Positions 54,767 through 63,764 of a stretch of DNA of 64,000 bases are shown piece after piece (position 1 is the first letter of the stretch; each line of letters starts with the position of its first letter). The DNA is taken from contig CANNZV010002560.1 in NCBI GenBank assembly GCA_947561585.1, positions 29,219 through 93,218 of the forward strand, in the 5' to 3' direction. Made by a program: the position numbers and the translations under genes. The DNA comes from Caprella mutica. Taxonomy: Eukaryota; Arthropoda; Malacostraca; Amphipoda; Caprellidae. The notes under the pieces are model-generated. The model made no database searches. It was not told where the DNA came from and worked only from the letters and a program-made list of their open reading frames with translations.

Positions 54767-56470
54767 ATGGGTAAGGGTTTAAAGTTTTTATTGGCAGGCA
54801 TAATGCTTGGTCTAATGGCCGTATTCTCGCTAATCGGTTTGAAAAGTGTATTGGATGATAAAAAGGCTATAGACAGTGTAACGACTGAATTGGTGCAGCC
54901 TGCACAGGAAATGGCGATTACGCCTCAGGTTGATGCTAGTCAGACCCTGGCAGATCAGGCTGAACAAAAGCCGGCAGATAACACACAGTTGACGCCAGCT
55001 CAGAGACGCCTGAGCCTAAGCAAGAGGCCCATGCTGCTAAACCTGATGCTCCGGTAGTTGAGAAAGCTACTCCTGCTGATCAGGCCCAGGCCCAAGCAGC
55101 TGACAAACCTACTGAATCAACTCAGTCGACTCAGGAAGAGGCGAAGCTGGACATGCAGTTGATTGATGAGTTTGGTGGCTTGCAGCTGACTTTGATTGAT
55201 CCTGATGCGCCGGGTAAGCCTGCGCGTGGTCAGTTCGTGATTCGTGATGCCCAGGATCAGGTTGTTGCGAACATGAAGGATGCTGATACGGCTAGTTTTG
55301 ATCTTTCTCCGGGAATTTATGAAGTTACCGTGATAGCCAAAGGCAAAAAAAAGTGCACGTATGGTCAGGATTGTGACAGGTGAGTTTGTTACGGAGAATT
55401 TTGAATTACCAACTGCGGCACAGCAGATTGCACAACAGACACAGCCTTTGAACCAGCAAGGGCAACAAGCTAATGCCGGAGAGCCAGCTCAAACGCCGAC
55501 AGGTAATAGGAATGGCAAACTAGCGGTTGTTGTTCAGGCTGCTGGTAGTAATGCTCCTCTGAAATCAAATATTTATGTCCAGTTACCCAATGGCAAACAT
55601 GTAACTAAGAAGAATTATGCGGACTTTGCAAACTTTGAATTGAAGCCTGGTACTTATAAAGTGACGGTGAAAGCACAGGGCAAAGTTGATGTGGTGCGCA
55701 ATGTGAAAATTCAGCAGGGTGGTAGCTCACAGGAAATTTTTTCAATGCAATCCCCCGCTGCACAGGCACCTGTTAAGCCAGCTCCGTCACCAGAAGGTAC
55801 ACTGACTATGGAGCTTCGTTCGCCCGGTGGTGCGCAGAATCCATCGCGTGGGCGTTTTGTGATTCAGGATGCTAATGGTAAGCGTGTTACCAGAATGCGG
55901 GGTGTGTCTAACGCTGAGGTTAAGCTGAGGCCTGGTCGCTATAATGTTATTGCGGTACACCGTGGCTCACGTTTAAGCAAACCAGTGAACATTGTAAACG
56001 GCCGGGCGAGCCAGATAATTTTCAATGTGAATGAATTCCCCCGACAGGCTCCGGGTCAGCAAAGTCAAGGGCAGCAGGCTCAACAGCAGGCGGAGGTGGT
56101 TCAAGTACCTGCTCAGCGTGGTGTTCTCCAGCTAATTGCTGTGTCTGGGGTGAATCAGCAGCCACTTAAGGTTAATTTTGTTATCTCGACACTGGATGGC
56201 CGGCGTTTAAAGTCGGCACAGAATGTTTCTGTTACTGAGCTGACTTTGCCGCCGCAGGATGTGCTGGTTGATATTGCTTATGAGGAAATGCGTGGGCAGG
56301 AGCGTATCAGAGTCAAGGCGGGGGAGCCTACAATATTTACCTTTACCGTTTCGCCTAATAACCAGGCCCAGGTGCCGATTGATCAGATTCAACAACAAGC
56401 ACCAAAGAGTCTTGAGGATATGTTGCTGGAGCGTTTACAACAGGAAATTTTTCAACGGATGAATAATTAG
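54767..56470 (+). CDS. Membrane-anchored protein with four beta-sandwich repeats (two apparent frameshifts)
   Basis: An ~567-residue protein once two indels are allowed for: one base missing near 55005 and one extra A in the eight-A run at ~55347; each break lies where one frame ends and the next continues the same domain. An N-terminal hydrophobic helix (LKFLLAGIMLGLMAVFSLIG) anchors it. A Gln/Ala/Pro-rich linker follows, then four ~80-residue repeats, each with a GxL-x-L start, RGxFVIxDxxGxxV middle and LxPGxYxVxVxxxG end, resembling carboxypeptidase-regulatory/PEGA-like beta sandwiches, joined by Gln-rich linkers. It may bind periplasmic or cell-wall components. Function is unknown. Its 3' end overlaps convergent hemJ by four bases. 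Confidence 0.72.
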
Positions 56471-56889
56471 AAGGGTTTGATCACAGCAAGAATAACAATC
56501 AAAATTAATAATAGGCTGGGTACTTCATTAAACATGCGGTACCACTTGTGACTTCTTTTATTTAGCCCTTGGCGGAATTTAACCATTAGCTTATAACAAG
56601 CATGATGATAACCAAATAACAAAGCCAGTAATGCGATTTTGATTTGGAACCATCCGGATTGGAATAGTACACCTTCCCCAATAAACAGCAGGGTGATGCC
56701 AAAAATCAGCGTCAGTGCCATGCCAATGGTCATCATGATAAACAGGCGTCTCTCCATGATCTCAAAGAGTTTGAAGCTACCTTGGTTTTCTGGCATGGCA
56801 TGGTATACGTAGAGGCGCGGCAGATAGAATAATCCAGCAAACCAGGTCACCATGAATACTACGTGTAGCGCTGTCATCCATTGATACAT
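56467..56889 (-). CDS. hemJ: Protoporphyrinogen IX oxidase HemJ
   Basis: A 140-residue membrane protein with four hydrophobic helices. Conserved HVVFMVTWFAGLFYLPRLYVYHA at the N-terminus and the MERRLF helix are HemJ (UPF0093) signatures, including the functional His and Arg. It oxidises protoporphyrinogen to protoporphyrin in haem synthesis in organisms lacking HemG/HemY. It overlaps the 3' end of the convergent repeat-protein gene and is adjacent to argC, as in Pseudomonas. Confidence 0.92.
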   Translation of the reverse strand: MYQWMTALHVVFMVTWFAGLFYLPRLYVYHAMPENQGSFKLFEIMERRLFIMMTIGMALTLIFGITLLFIGEGVLFQSGWFQIKIALLALLFGYHHACYKLMVKFRQGLNKRSHKWYRMFNEVPSLLLILIVILAVIKPF

Positions 56890-56896
56890 TATGTGT

Positions 56897-57400
56897 TTAG
56901 CCTTTCAACATGCCGGTAATAAGCTGACGGATATTTTCAGGCTGAAACTCGCCCATTTTTTGTAAAGCAATTTTTCCATCGGGTGAGATCAGGAAGTTTG
57001 TCGGGGTTACTTTCACACCACCAAAAGCTTTCGCAATCATGCCTTCCTCATCAAAGACTATGTCATAGTTCATGTTCTTTTCGTTTCGCATGGTTTTGAT
57101 TAGTGGAATTTCATCATGCGGCATAGCGACAGCAATGACTTTAAATCCATCATTTTTAAATTCTTTATACAAATCATTGAGGTGAGGTATTTCTTTAACG
57201 CAGCCCGGACAATCTGTGGCCCAAAATACCACCATATAAGGCTTGCCTTTTAATTCTTTGAACGCTATTTTTTCACCATCAATAGTTGTCATTTTTGTAC
57301 TTGGGGCAGCCTGTAAGCCAGCACTCGGTGCGAGCCAGAATGATGCGAGTAAGCCGGCAACCAGTGCCAGTAGTAATAAACCTTTTATATCGAGTTTCAT
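56897..57400 (-). CDS. TlpA/ResA-like periplasmic thioredoxin
   Basis: A 167-residue predicted periplasmic thioredoxin; the ATG at 57400 gives a signal anchor (MKLDIKGLLLLALVAGLLAS), and 57442 is an alternative. FWATDCPGCVKEIPHL carries the CPGC active site near residue 70, with GGVKVTPTNFLI including the cis-Pro. Likely roles include cytochrome c maturation or oxidative-stress reduction. It is divergent from argC and precedes hemJ on its strand. Confidence 0.88.
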   Translation of the reverse strand: MKLDIKGLLLLALVAGLLASFWLAPSAGLQAAPSTKMTTIDGEKIAFKELKGKPYMVVFWATDCPGCVKEIPHLNDLYKEFKNDGFKVIAVAMPHDEIPLIKTMRNEKNMNYDIVFDEEGMIAKAFGGVKVTPTNFLISPDGKIALQKMGEFQPENIRQLITGMLKG

Positions 57401-57475
57401 GAGCAAAACTTTGTTAATTAATTCGGAAAGCGTATTATACATTGGTTTTATGTATGCAAGGGAAATAGGATTACT

Positions 57476-58510
57476 GTGAAGAAGGTTGCTGTTGTTGGTG
57501 CGACCGGTTATACCGGCGTTGAATTACTCAGATTATTGGTCAATCACCCTGGGGTAGAGATTGCTGAAGTGACCTCGCGATCTAACGCAGGCTCCAGAGT
57601 GGACGCTATGTTTCCTAATTTGCGTGGATTTCTTGAACTGGAATTTACTGAACCTGATACCGGGCGTTTAGCTGAGTGTGATTTGGTGTTTTTTGCAACG
57701 CATAACGGTGTGGCGATGAAAGGGACGCGAGCTCTGGTAGATGCCGGTTGTCGGGTTATTGACCTTGCTGCGGACTTTCGTATTAAGGATATTCCTACCT
57801 GGAGCAAATGGTATGGTATGGAGCATGCTTGTCCTGATTTGGTAGCTGAAGCTGTATATGGGTTACCTGAGTTGTACCGTGAACAGGTGAAAAGTGCACG
57901 TGTTGTCGCTAATCCGGGGTGTTACCCAACTGCTGTGACGCTTGGCTTGCTACCTTTAGTTGAAGCTGGTTTGGTTGATCTGGATAGCATTATTGCTGAT
58001 ACCAAATCCGGTGCCAGCGGAGCGGGTAGAAAGGCTAATGTTGGTACCCTTCTGTGTGAAGCTGCTGATAGTTTTAAGGCATACGGTGTTTCTGGTCATC
58101 GCCACCAGCCAGAAATAGCTCAAACCTTGTCAAATTTGACGGGTAGTGAGGTTGATCTGACGTTTGTGCCTCATTTGTTACCCATGATTCGTGGCATTCA
58201 TGCGACGCTTTATGCTAATACAAAAGATTCAGGCGGACACGACGTACAGACACTTTTCGAAACCCGTTATCAGAATGAGCCCTTTGTGGATGTTATGCCG
58301 GTTGGTTCCCATCCTGAAACCCGTTCAGTACGCGGCGCTAATGTTTGCCGGATTGCTATACACCGGCCACAAGCAGGTAAGCGTTTTGTGGTCTTGTCAG
58401 TGATTGATAATCTGGTTAAAGGCGCAGCTGGACAGGCAGTGCAGAATATGAATATTATGTTTGGCTTGCCGGAGCAAACTGGCCTGCAAGCACCCGGTAT
58501 GCTGCCTTGA
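57476..58510 (+). CDS. argC: N-acetyl-gamma-glutamyl-phosphate reductase
   Basis: A 344-residue arginine-biosynthesis reductase (type 1). NADP-binding [16 protein letters not shown] at the N-terminus and active-site Cys in [16 protein letters not shown] near residue 148; GHRHQPEI carries the catalytic His. The start is GTG at 57476. DUF6776, bactofilin and erpA follow on the same strand, the conserved order in Pseudomonas. Confidence 0.96.
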   Translation: MKKVAVVGATGYTGVELLRLLVNHPGVEIAEVTSRSNAGSRVDAMFPNLRGFLELEFTEPDTGRLAECDLVFFATHNGVAMKGTRALVDAGCRVIDLAADFRIKDIPTWSKWYGMEHACPDLVAEAVYGLPELYREQVKSARVVANPGCYPTAVTLGLLPLVEAGLVDLDSIIADTKSGASGAGRKANVGTLLCEAADSFKAYGVSGHRHQPEIAQTLSNLTGSEVDLTFVPHLLPMIRGIHATLYANTKDSGGHDVQTLFETRYQNEPFVDVMPVGSHPETRSVRGANVCRIAIHRPQAGKRFVVLSVIDNLVKGAAGQAVQNMNIMFGLPEQTGLQAPGMLP

Positions 58511-58532
58511 TTAACGCTTATGTACTCGTTTT

Positions 58533-59369
58533 ATGACGCTGGAATATCGTTTTGATCACCGTGGTAATGTTAAATTACAAGCAACGGCTCAAAAACGCAG
58601 CTACTGTTGGCTATACTTTTTATTATTTATAATTTTGCAGGCGGGTGGTGTCGCTTGGCTCTATTTTAGCGGTTATCTGACACCTGTGGATTCACAGGGG
58701 GGTGTGCAAGCTTTATCCTTACGTGGCAAAATGGATGAACAGGAGCGCCTGCTTGGAAAACAAGCGGAAAAAATATTGCTTCTTGAGTCGAGAGTGGCGA
58801 CAGCACAGCGATCTGAAGCTATTCAGAGCACCTCTAATGATGCTTTGCGTGATAGACTGGTACTGGCTGAAAGTGAATTGGCTGAGTCACAACAGCGATT
58901 GTTGTTATACGAAGAAATACTTTCTCCCCAGGCATTGGAAGGGGGGTTGAGCATCCAATACCTCGGTGTTAAGCGTTTATTAATTGATCCAAAAGGGAAA
59001 AAGTTAGCGCATGACCGTTTCTACCAGTATCATCTGGTTTTGACCAATGTTCGGGGTGACGATTCATTGGTTGAAGGCCGCTTCAATCTTCAGTGGCATG
59101 GGCACGTAGAGGGAAAGGCGACAACGCTGAAGCTGAAAGAATTGGACATAAATTCGATTAAGGAACAGCGAAGTAAGTCAGAATATAAATTCTCTCTAAA
59201 GTATTATCAAAGCCTTGAGGGTAATATCGAATTACCTCAAGGGTTTATACCGGAACAGGTCAAGGTTGAATTGGTTCCTGTTTCCGGAAAGCCGGGTAAA
59301 AAGGTGACGAAACAGTACGACTGGGATACCTTTACTTTATCTACAAAATCCACCTCGAGTAAGGAGTGA
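58533..59369 (+). CDS. DUF6776-type membrane-anchored protein
   Basis: A 278-residue protein with one N-terminal transmembrane helix (WLYFLLFIILQAGGVAWLYF), a coiled-coil segment (about residues 65-130) and a beta-rich C-terminal domain with GSLSIQYLGVKRLL-like strands. Position between argC and bactofilin matches the conserved hypothetical gene in pseudomonads. It may work with the bactofilin in envelope or shape control; this is inference from order alone. Confidence 0.8.
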   Translation: MTLEYRFDHRGNVKLQATAQKRSYCWLYFLLFIILQAGGVAWLYFSGYLTPVDSQGGVQALSLRGKMDEQERLLGKQAEKILLLESRVATAQRSEAIQSTSNDALRDRLVLAESELAESQQRLLLYEEILSPQALEGGLSIQYLGVKRLLIDPKGKKLAHDRFYQYHLVLTNVRGDDSLVEGRFNLQWHGHVEGKATTLKLKELDINSIKEQRSKSEYKFSLKYYQSLEGNIELPQGFIPEQVKVELVPVSGKPGKKVTKQYDWDTFTLSTKSTSSKE

Positions 59370-59375
59370 TATTAA

Positions 59376-59876
59376 ATGTTCGGGAAAGGTGCAAAAGCTA
59401 ATCCAACGACGGGTAGTCCGCAACCTGCTGCGGTTTCCGCAGCGTCTTCAGGTAGTCAGGATCAGAAATCACGCAGTGCAACTGTGAATACCCAGATTGG
59501 TAAGGGAACTACCATCGACGGGGATTTACAATTCACTGGTGGATTGCTTATTGAGGGTACTGTCAAAGGTAATATGACTGCTGAAAATGATCAGGCAACA
59601 TTGATCCTGAGTGAGCAGGGACGTATTCAAGGCGAAGTGCGTGTGCCGAGTATGGTACTGAATGGTTCGATTGATGGTGATGTTTTTGCCAGTGGTAAAG
59701 TGGAGCTGTTCGAGAAAGCACGTATTTGTGGCGATGTTTATTATAATTTGCTTGAGATGGCCGTGGGTGCAGAGGTTAATGGTAAACTGGTTCGTCAAAA
59801 GCCTTCAGAGCCAGCCTCTCAAAGTGTTGCTCCGGCTGGTACAGTATCGGGTGATGGTAGCTCAGACAAGAGCTAA
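59376..59876 (+). CDS. Bactofilin (polymer-forming cytoskeletal protein)
   Basis: A 166-residue bactofilin. The central ~100-residue right-handed beta-helix has the repeat-like GTTIDGDLQFTGGLLIEGTVKG followed by GRIQGEVRVPSMVLNGSIDGDVFASGKVEL, flanked by Ala/Ser/Gln/Pro-rich disordered tails. Such proteins polymerise without nucleotide on the inner membrane and direct cell shape or stalks. AAGGAG precedes the ATG; it is six bases after the DUF6776 gene. Confidence 0.94.
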   Translation: MFGKGAKANPTTGSPQPAAVSAASSGSQDQKSRSATVNTQIGKGTTIDGDLQFTGGLLIEGTVKGNMTAENDQATLILSEQGRIQGEVRVPSMVLNGSIDGDVFASGKVELFEKARICGDVYYNLLEMAVGAEVNGKLVRQKPSEPASQSVAPAGTVSGDGSSDKS

Positions 59877-60033
59877 TTAAGTAATCTTTCGTCCAATTTA
59901 AACATGCTAAAAGGGTGGGGTTTGAGTTATCCCATCCGACATTGTAATTACCTGTCTGGAAAAGGGCGGTAATTGACCCCATTGCTAAGAGCGTGTAGCT
60001 TCTTGAGCATTGTATAAGTGCAGGAGATTTATT

Positions 60034-60378
60034 ATGACAGTGGAAACAGCCTCTCCACTTGTTTTTACCAATTCGGCAGCTGCGAAGGTAAAGACTCTGA
60101 TAGAAGAAGAGAATAATGATGCGCTGATGCTGCGTGTATTTGTCACAGGTGGGGGATGTTCTGGTTTTCAGTACGGCTTCACTTTTGATGAGGACGAAGC
60201 TGATGGCGATACAGCCGTCGTGAACGATGGGGTTAAATTATTAATTGACCCAATGAGTTTTCAATATATGGTCGGTGCGGAGATTGATTATACCGAAGGT
60301 CTTGAAGGTGCTCAGTTTGTGATTCGCAACCCGAATGCAACAACAACCTGTGGTTGTGGTTCATCATTTAGTCCTTAG
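60034..60378 (+). CDS. erpA: Fe-S cluster insertion protein ErpA
   Basis: A 114-residue A-type carrier; the ATG at 60034 follows CAGGAG. Conserved Cys ligands are in [11 protein letters not shown] and the C-terminal [11 protein letters not shown]. ErpA delivers Fe-S clusters to apoproteins such as the MEP-pathway enzymes IspG/IspH; dxs and ispA of that pathway lie in this window. A bidirectional terminator separates it from the convergent tolC. Confidence 0.96.
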   Translation: MTVETASPLVFTNSAAAKVKTLIEEENNDALMLRVFVTGGGCSGFQYGFTFDEDEADGDTAVVNDGVKLLIDPMSFQYMVGAEIDYTEGLEGAQFVIRNPNATTTCGCGSSFSP

Positions 60379-60423
60379 AAAAGTAACTTTCCCTTCGTTT
60401 AGAGGGTAAGGTTTGTATGGTTT

Positions 60424-60458
60424 AAAAGCCACTGCCATGTTAGGTAGTGGCTTTTTTT
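60424..60458. terminator. Bidirectional terminator between erpA and tolC
   Basis: AAAAGCCACTGCC pairs with GGTAGTGGCTTTT (one wobble), followed by a T-run; the A-run on the left gives a T-run on the opposite strand. Confidence 0.92.
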
Positions 60459-60468
60459 ATGTGCAATC

Positions 60469-62082
60469 TTATTTGATGAAAACAAAATCACTGCTGGGTT
60501 TTTGTTTTTTATTTGCTTGATTGGCATGAAAAGCATCGGGTGCAGTGAGGTCAACAACTTTTGGAGGTTGTTGCTGTGGTAAGGTTTTGCCACGTTTCAG
60601 GGCATGTGCCCTTAATCTGGCTTGCTCCCGTTGCTGGTGGGCGCGTCTTCTGGCTGCATTTTTTTCTTGTTGGGCACGAATCCGTGCTTGATGCTGGCGT
60701 CTTCGTTGTGCCTGTTGGCTTTGCTGAGGGTTATTGTTAGTAGCTTGTCTTTGTAATCCTGGCCCGGTGGACTGATTGAGCAGGGCACTCATACTCTGGA
60801 GATCTTTTTCGCTAAGCGTACCTGCGGATTGGCGCAGTTGTAAGCTACTAAATAAATAGCGGTAGCGTGAACTGGAAAAGTCACGGCGTGCTGCAAAAAC
60901 GTCTCTTAAAGTAGTTAATACGTCAACAGCGGTTCGAGTGCCCACTTCAAAACCTACTTTAGTGGCTTCAGCCGCTGTTTGAGCAGAGGTGAGTGCGCGT
61001 TGCTGTGCCTTTACCAGGCTGATGCTGGATTCTATCGTCAGGTAAGCGCTACGTACCTGAGATTCAATAAGGCGTTCCTGATAGGAGTAGTTTTGTTGTG
61101 CTTGCCTGAACTGATGTTGTGCTTGGCGGATACGTGAGTCAATGGTGCCGCCCTGATATACTGGCATGCTAGCTTCGACACCAACACTTGTGCCAAGAAA
61201 TATCGGATCGAGGTCTGCTTTACTGACAGTTAAGCTTCCTGTTTGTCGTGCAAATAAGTTGACCTTAGGTTTCCGGGTTGATCGCTCTACTTCAATCCTC
61301 TGGCGAGCTACCTCGATAGCTTGCCGGGCTGTATGCAGGGATTTACTATTTTGTTTAGCCAGTTCCACCCAGCTTTTTATATTACGGGGCGCCGGTATTG
61401 CCAGAGGCAAATTAGCGCTTGGGCCACTTAAGATTTGATAGCTTTTCCCTGTTAAAACCCGTAAGTTTTCACGGGCATCAATGACGCCTTGCCGGGCTGA
61501 AACCTCTTGTGAGATAGTTAAGTTATAACGTGATTCAGCTTCTTTCAGATCAGTGATCGGCGCACGGCCTACTTCAAAATAAACTTTGACCTGATTCAGT
61601 TGTGTATTCACCGCTTTTCTTTCCGTTTCAGCAAACCGAAGATTTTCAACAGCCGTCAGGAAATCAAAATAGGGTTGTGCTACACGTAGAATTAATGCCT
61701 GACGTTGTTCTTCCAGTTGCATTTTGGACTGTAAAATAGAGGCGTCGACCTGGTCAATTCGGGCATCCAGATTTTTGTCGAATAAGGACTTGTTTAGGCC
61801 TAGCGTGTAGTTTCCAACCAACGAGCCAGCTGTAGTTGAGTCATGCAGTGTGGTGCGTTGATTATATCCGGTGCTGCCGGATAAATTAATCTGTGGTTTT
61901 TTGCCAGCAAGAATTTGGGTCTTGTTTTCAAGTATTGCAAGAAAAGCAGTTTCTTGTGCTTTTAGTTGGAAATCATAATCTTTGGCGTGCTGATAGGCTT
62001 GTAAAAGGTTCTCAGCTTGTGTGTTGCTTGTGATTGATGCTAGTGACAACGCCAGTAAGGTAGTTGAAAATATTCTATTCAT
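60469..62082 (-). CDS. tolC: TolC-family outer-membrane efflux protein
   Basis: A 537-residue protein from the ATG at 62082, which gives a clean signal peptide (MNRIFSTTLLALSLASITSN, cleaved after QA); 62097 is an alternative. It forms the outer-membrane channel of efflux pumps and type I secretion. Two TolC repeats are visible, with DLKEAESRYN and the AEATKVGFEVGTRTAVDVLT segment. The C-terminal ~110 residues are an unusual Gln/Arg/Ala-rich, charged extension after the last barrel region, ending FVFIK. Length is normal otherwise. It is followed upstream by rhodanese and pcm genes. Confidence 0.92.
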   Translation of the reverse strand: MNRIFSTTLLALSLASITSNTQAENLLQAYQHAKDYDFQLKAQETAFLAILENKTQILAGKKPQINLSGSTGYNQRTTLHDSTTAGSLVGNYTLGLNKSLFDKNLDARIDQVDASILQSKMQLEEQRQALILRVAQPYFDFLTAVENLRFAETERKAVNTQLNQVKVYFEVGRAPITDLKEAESRYNLTISQEVSARQGVIDARENLRVLTGKSYQILSGPSANLPLAIPAPRNIKSWVELAKQNSKSLHTARQAIEVARQRIEVERSTRKPKVNLFARQTGSLTVSKADLDPIFLGTSVGVEASMPVYQGGTIDSRIRQAQHQFRQAQQNYSYQERLIESQVRSAYLTIESSISLVKAQQRALTSAQTAAEATKVGFEVGTRTAVDVLTTLRDVFAARRDFSSSRYRYLFSSLQLRQSAGTLSEKDLQSMSALLNQSTGPGLQRQATNNNPQQSQQAQRRRQHQARIRAQQEKNAARRRAHQQREQARLRAHALKRGKTLPQQQPPKVVDLTAPDAFHANQANKKQKPSSDFVFIK

Positions 62083-62170
62083 AGCTGTTGTATCCATTCT
62101 AAAAGATGTTCCCTGTCAACACCTGGTCGTTATCAGAAGCTTTGGGTGTTTGCATACTATAAATTAATTT

Positions 62171-62491
62171 TTAATAAAGCGGCATGGACGGATCTAGTTC
62201 TCTGGCCCAAAGATCAATACCGCCACTGATGTTTATTGTGTCAAAACCTGATTTTTCAAGGTAATAGCAAGCCTGGGCGCTCCTGACGCCATGGTGGCAA
62301 AGTACTGCAATCGGGGTGCTTTTATTCAGTTTTTCGATTTGCTGAAGTACCTGACCTAAAGGTATCAGGGTGAAGCCATTAATATGTACGATGTCATATT
62401 CCCAGGGCTCCCGAACATCAAGCAGTTGCAGGTTTGGTGGTATTGAATCGCTGATGAGTTTGGCTATTTCCTGGGGGGGGCATGTGCGCAT
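62171..62491 (-). CDS. Single-domain rhodanese-like sulfurtransferase
   Basis: A 106-residue protein with active-site loop CHHGVRSAQ near residue 65 and LLDVREPWEYDI at the start. It starts seven bases from the pcm stop, and the pcm-rhodanese-tolC order is known from other gammaproteobacteria. Its physiological acceptor is unknown. Confidence 0.93.
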   Translation of the reverse strand: MRTCPPQEIAKLISDSIPPNLQLLDVREPWEYDIVHINGFTLIPLGQVLQQIEKLNKSTPIAVLCHHGVRSAQACYYLEKSGFDTINISGGIDLWARELDPSMPLY

Positions 62492-62497
62492 AATAAT

Positions 62498-63157
62498 TTA
62501 GAACTCAAATTTCATAGCAAGTTCAGTGCCAATGAGTGGTATTAGTGTTGTTTCAAAAATGGATTTGCGTGAAAATTCATCGCCTTCTTCACGTGTAATT
62601 AAAAGTGCATGCATGGCCGGTTTTTCTCCAACGACAACAAATAATCTGCCACCTTCAGTAAGACGTTGCTCAAATGCTGGCAGGTACTCCGGAATAGAGC
62701 CGGTTATTGCAATGACGTCATACAGTTTATCGGGATTACCTTGCCAACCTTGGCCTGCATCATCATTGTAGAGATTAAAATTGGTGATTTCGATCGTGTT
62801 CAAACGCTCCTCAGCGAGCTTTGAGAAATTGCTAAAAATATCGATACTGTCAACATGTTGTCCCATATGAGCCATACAGGCTGTGACAAATCCCGTGCCT
62901 GTACCAATCTCAAGGCATGAGTCAGTAGGTTTTATTTTCAGTTCCTGGAGCATGCGAGCTTCGACACGTGGATGCATCATGTGTTCGCCCTTGCCAATAG
63001 GTATTTCGATGTCAGCGAAAGCAAGGTTAAACCATTTGGATGGAACAAATTTTTCTCTTGGAAGAAACCTGAAGGTGTCCAGCACTGTCTCATCCAGTAC
63101 AGACCATGGACGAATCTGTTGTTCGATCATGTTGAAACGGGCATGTTCCAGATTCAT
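62498..63157 (-). CDS. Protein-L-isoaspartate O-methyltransferase family protein
   Basis: A 219-residue SAM-dependent methyltransferase; the ATG at 63157 is chosen because GGAG lies eight bases upstream. NLEHARFNMIEQQIRPW is typical of the pcm paralogue found beside tolC, and CLEIGTGTGFVTACMA is SAM motif I near residue 83. Classic repair of isoaspartyl residues is possible, but this subgroup is often annotated only by family. Confidence 0.88.
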   Translation of the reverse strand: MNLEHARFNMIEQQIRPWSVLDETVLDTFRFLPREKFVPSKWFNLAFADIEIPIGKGEHMMHPRVEARMLQELKIKPTDSCLEIGTGTGFVTACMAHMGQHVDSIDIFSNFSKLAEERLNTIEITNFNLYNDDAGQGWQGNPDKLYDVIAITGSIPEYLPAFEQRLTEGGRLFVVVGEKPAMHALLITREEGDEFSRKSIFETTLIPLIGTELAMKFEF

Positions 63158-63280
63158 GGCTAGCTCCGGTAAAATGTGAAGAGAATCCCAGATTACGTGT
63201 TCCATGGAATGGCTGCAAGAAGCAATAGAAGAATTGGCGGTTCATTTTGAGAGCCGTTTTGATTTGCGAGGTGAGATAAA

Positions 63281-63649
63281 ATGAAATTGTTAAGTATAAG
63301 CATGGCAGGGGGGGCGGCAGTATTAGTTGTTGGAATTTTGTCGGCATGTGTACAGCTAGGAGCAACTGAGACAGAAGTGCAAATTAATGCATCCGGCGAA
63401 ATGCCTGATAACTATGTTCAATGCAATACACCACGTCCTGAGATTTGTTATGAGCTGTACCAGCCGGTATGCGCTAGACGAGATACAGGTGTACGTTGCA
63501 TCACTACACCTTGCCTGTCAACGGAGACGGCCACGTACTCGAATGATTGTAAGGCTTGTGCGGATCCTTCTGTGCTGAGCTTTATTCGTGGTGGGACTTG
63601 TAATGAATCAAGTATTGCGGCCGATCTTGTTAGAGGTGTAGGCACATAA
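63281..63649 (+). CDS. Small lipoprotein with a Kazal-like Cys-rich domain
   Basis: A 122-residue protein with signal and lipobox LSACVQ near residue 22. The mature part has eight Cys; the pattern C-x5-PVCA and ATYSNDCKAC followed by GGTC resembles Kazal-type inhibitor domains, with an insert between PVCA and the YSNDC part. It may inhibit a protease or simply be a structural surface protein. GAGGTGAG precedes the ATG; it is divergent from pcm. Confidence 0.75.
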   Translation: MKLLSISMAGGAAVLVVGILSACVQLGATETEVQINASGEMPDNYVQCNTPRPEICYELYQPVCARRDTGVRCITTPCLSTETATYSNDCKACADPSVLSFIRGGTCNESSIAADLVRGVGT

Positions 63650-63673
63650 CCTTAGCGACAGGCGAGAGGGAAT

Positions 63674-63697
63674 GGGGGCTTTCTGGTCGGCCCCCTT
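63674..63697 (+). terminator. Possible terminator after the Kazal-like gene
   Basis: GGGGGC and GCCCCC form a 6-bp stem with a 10-base loop; only TT follows. Confidence 0.5.
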
Positions 63698-63764
63698 ACG
63701 AGAAAAACTAGCCGGTCTCTCCCTGATAATCAGCAATGCCCGGATTATTGGCGATGCCCATTAG

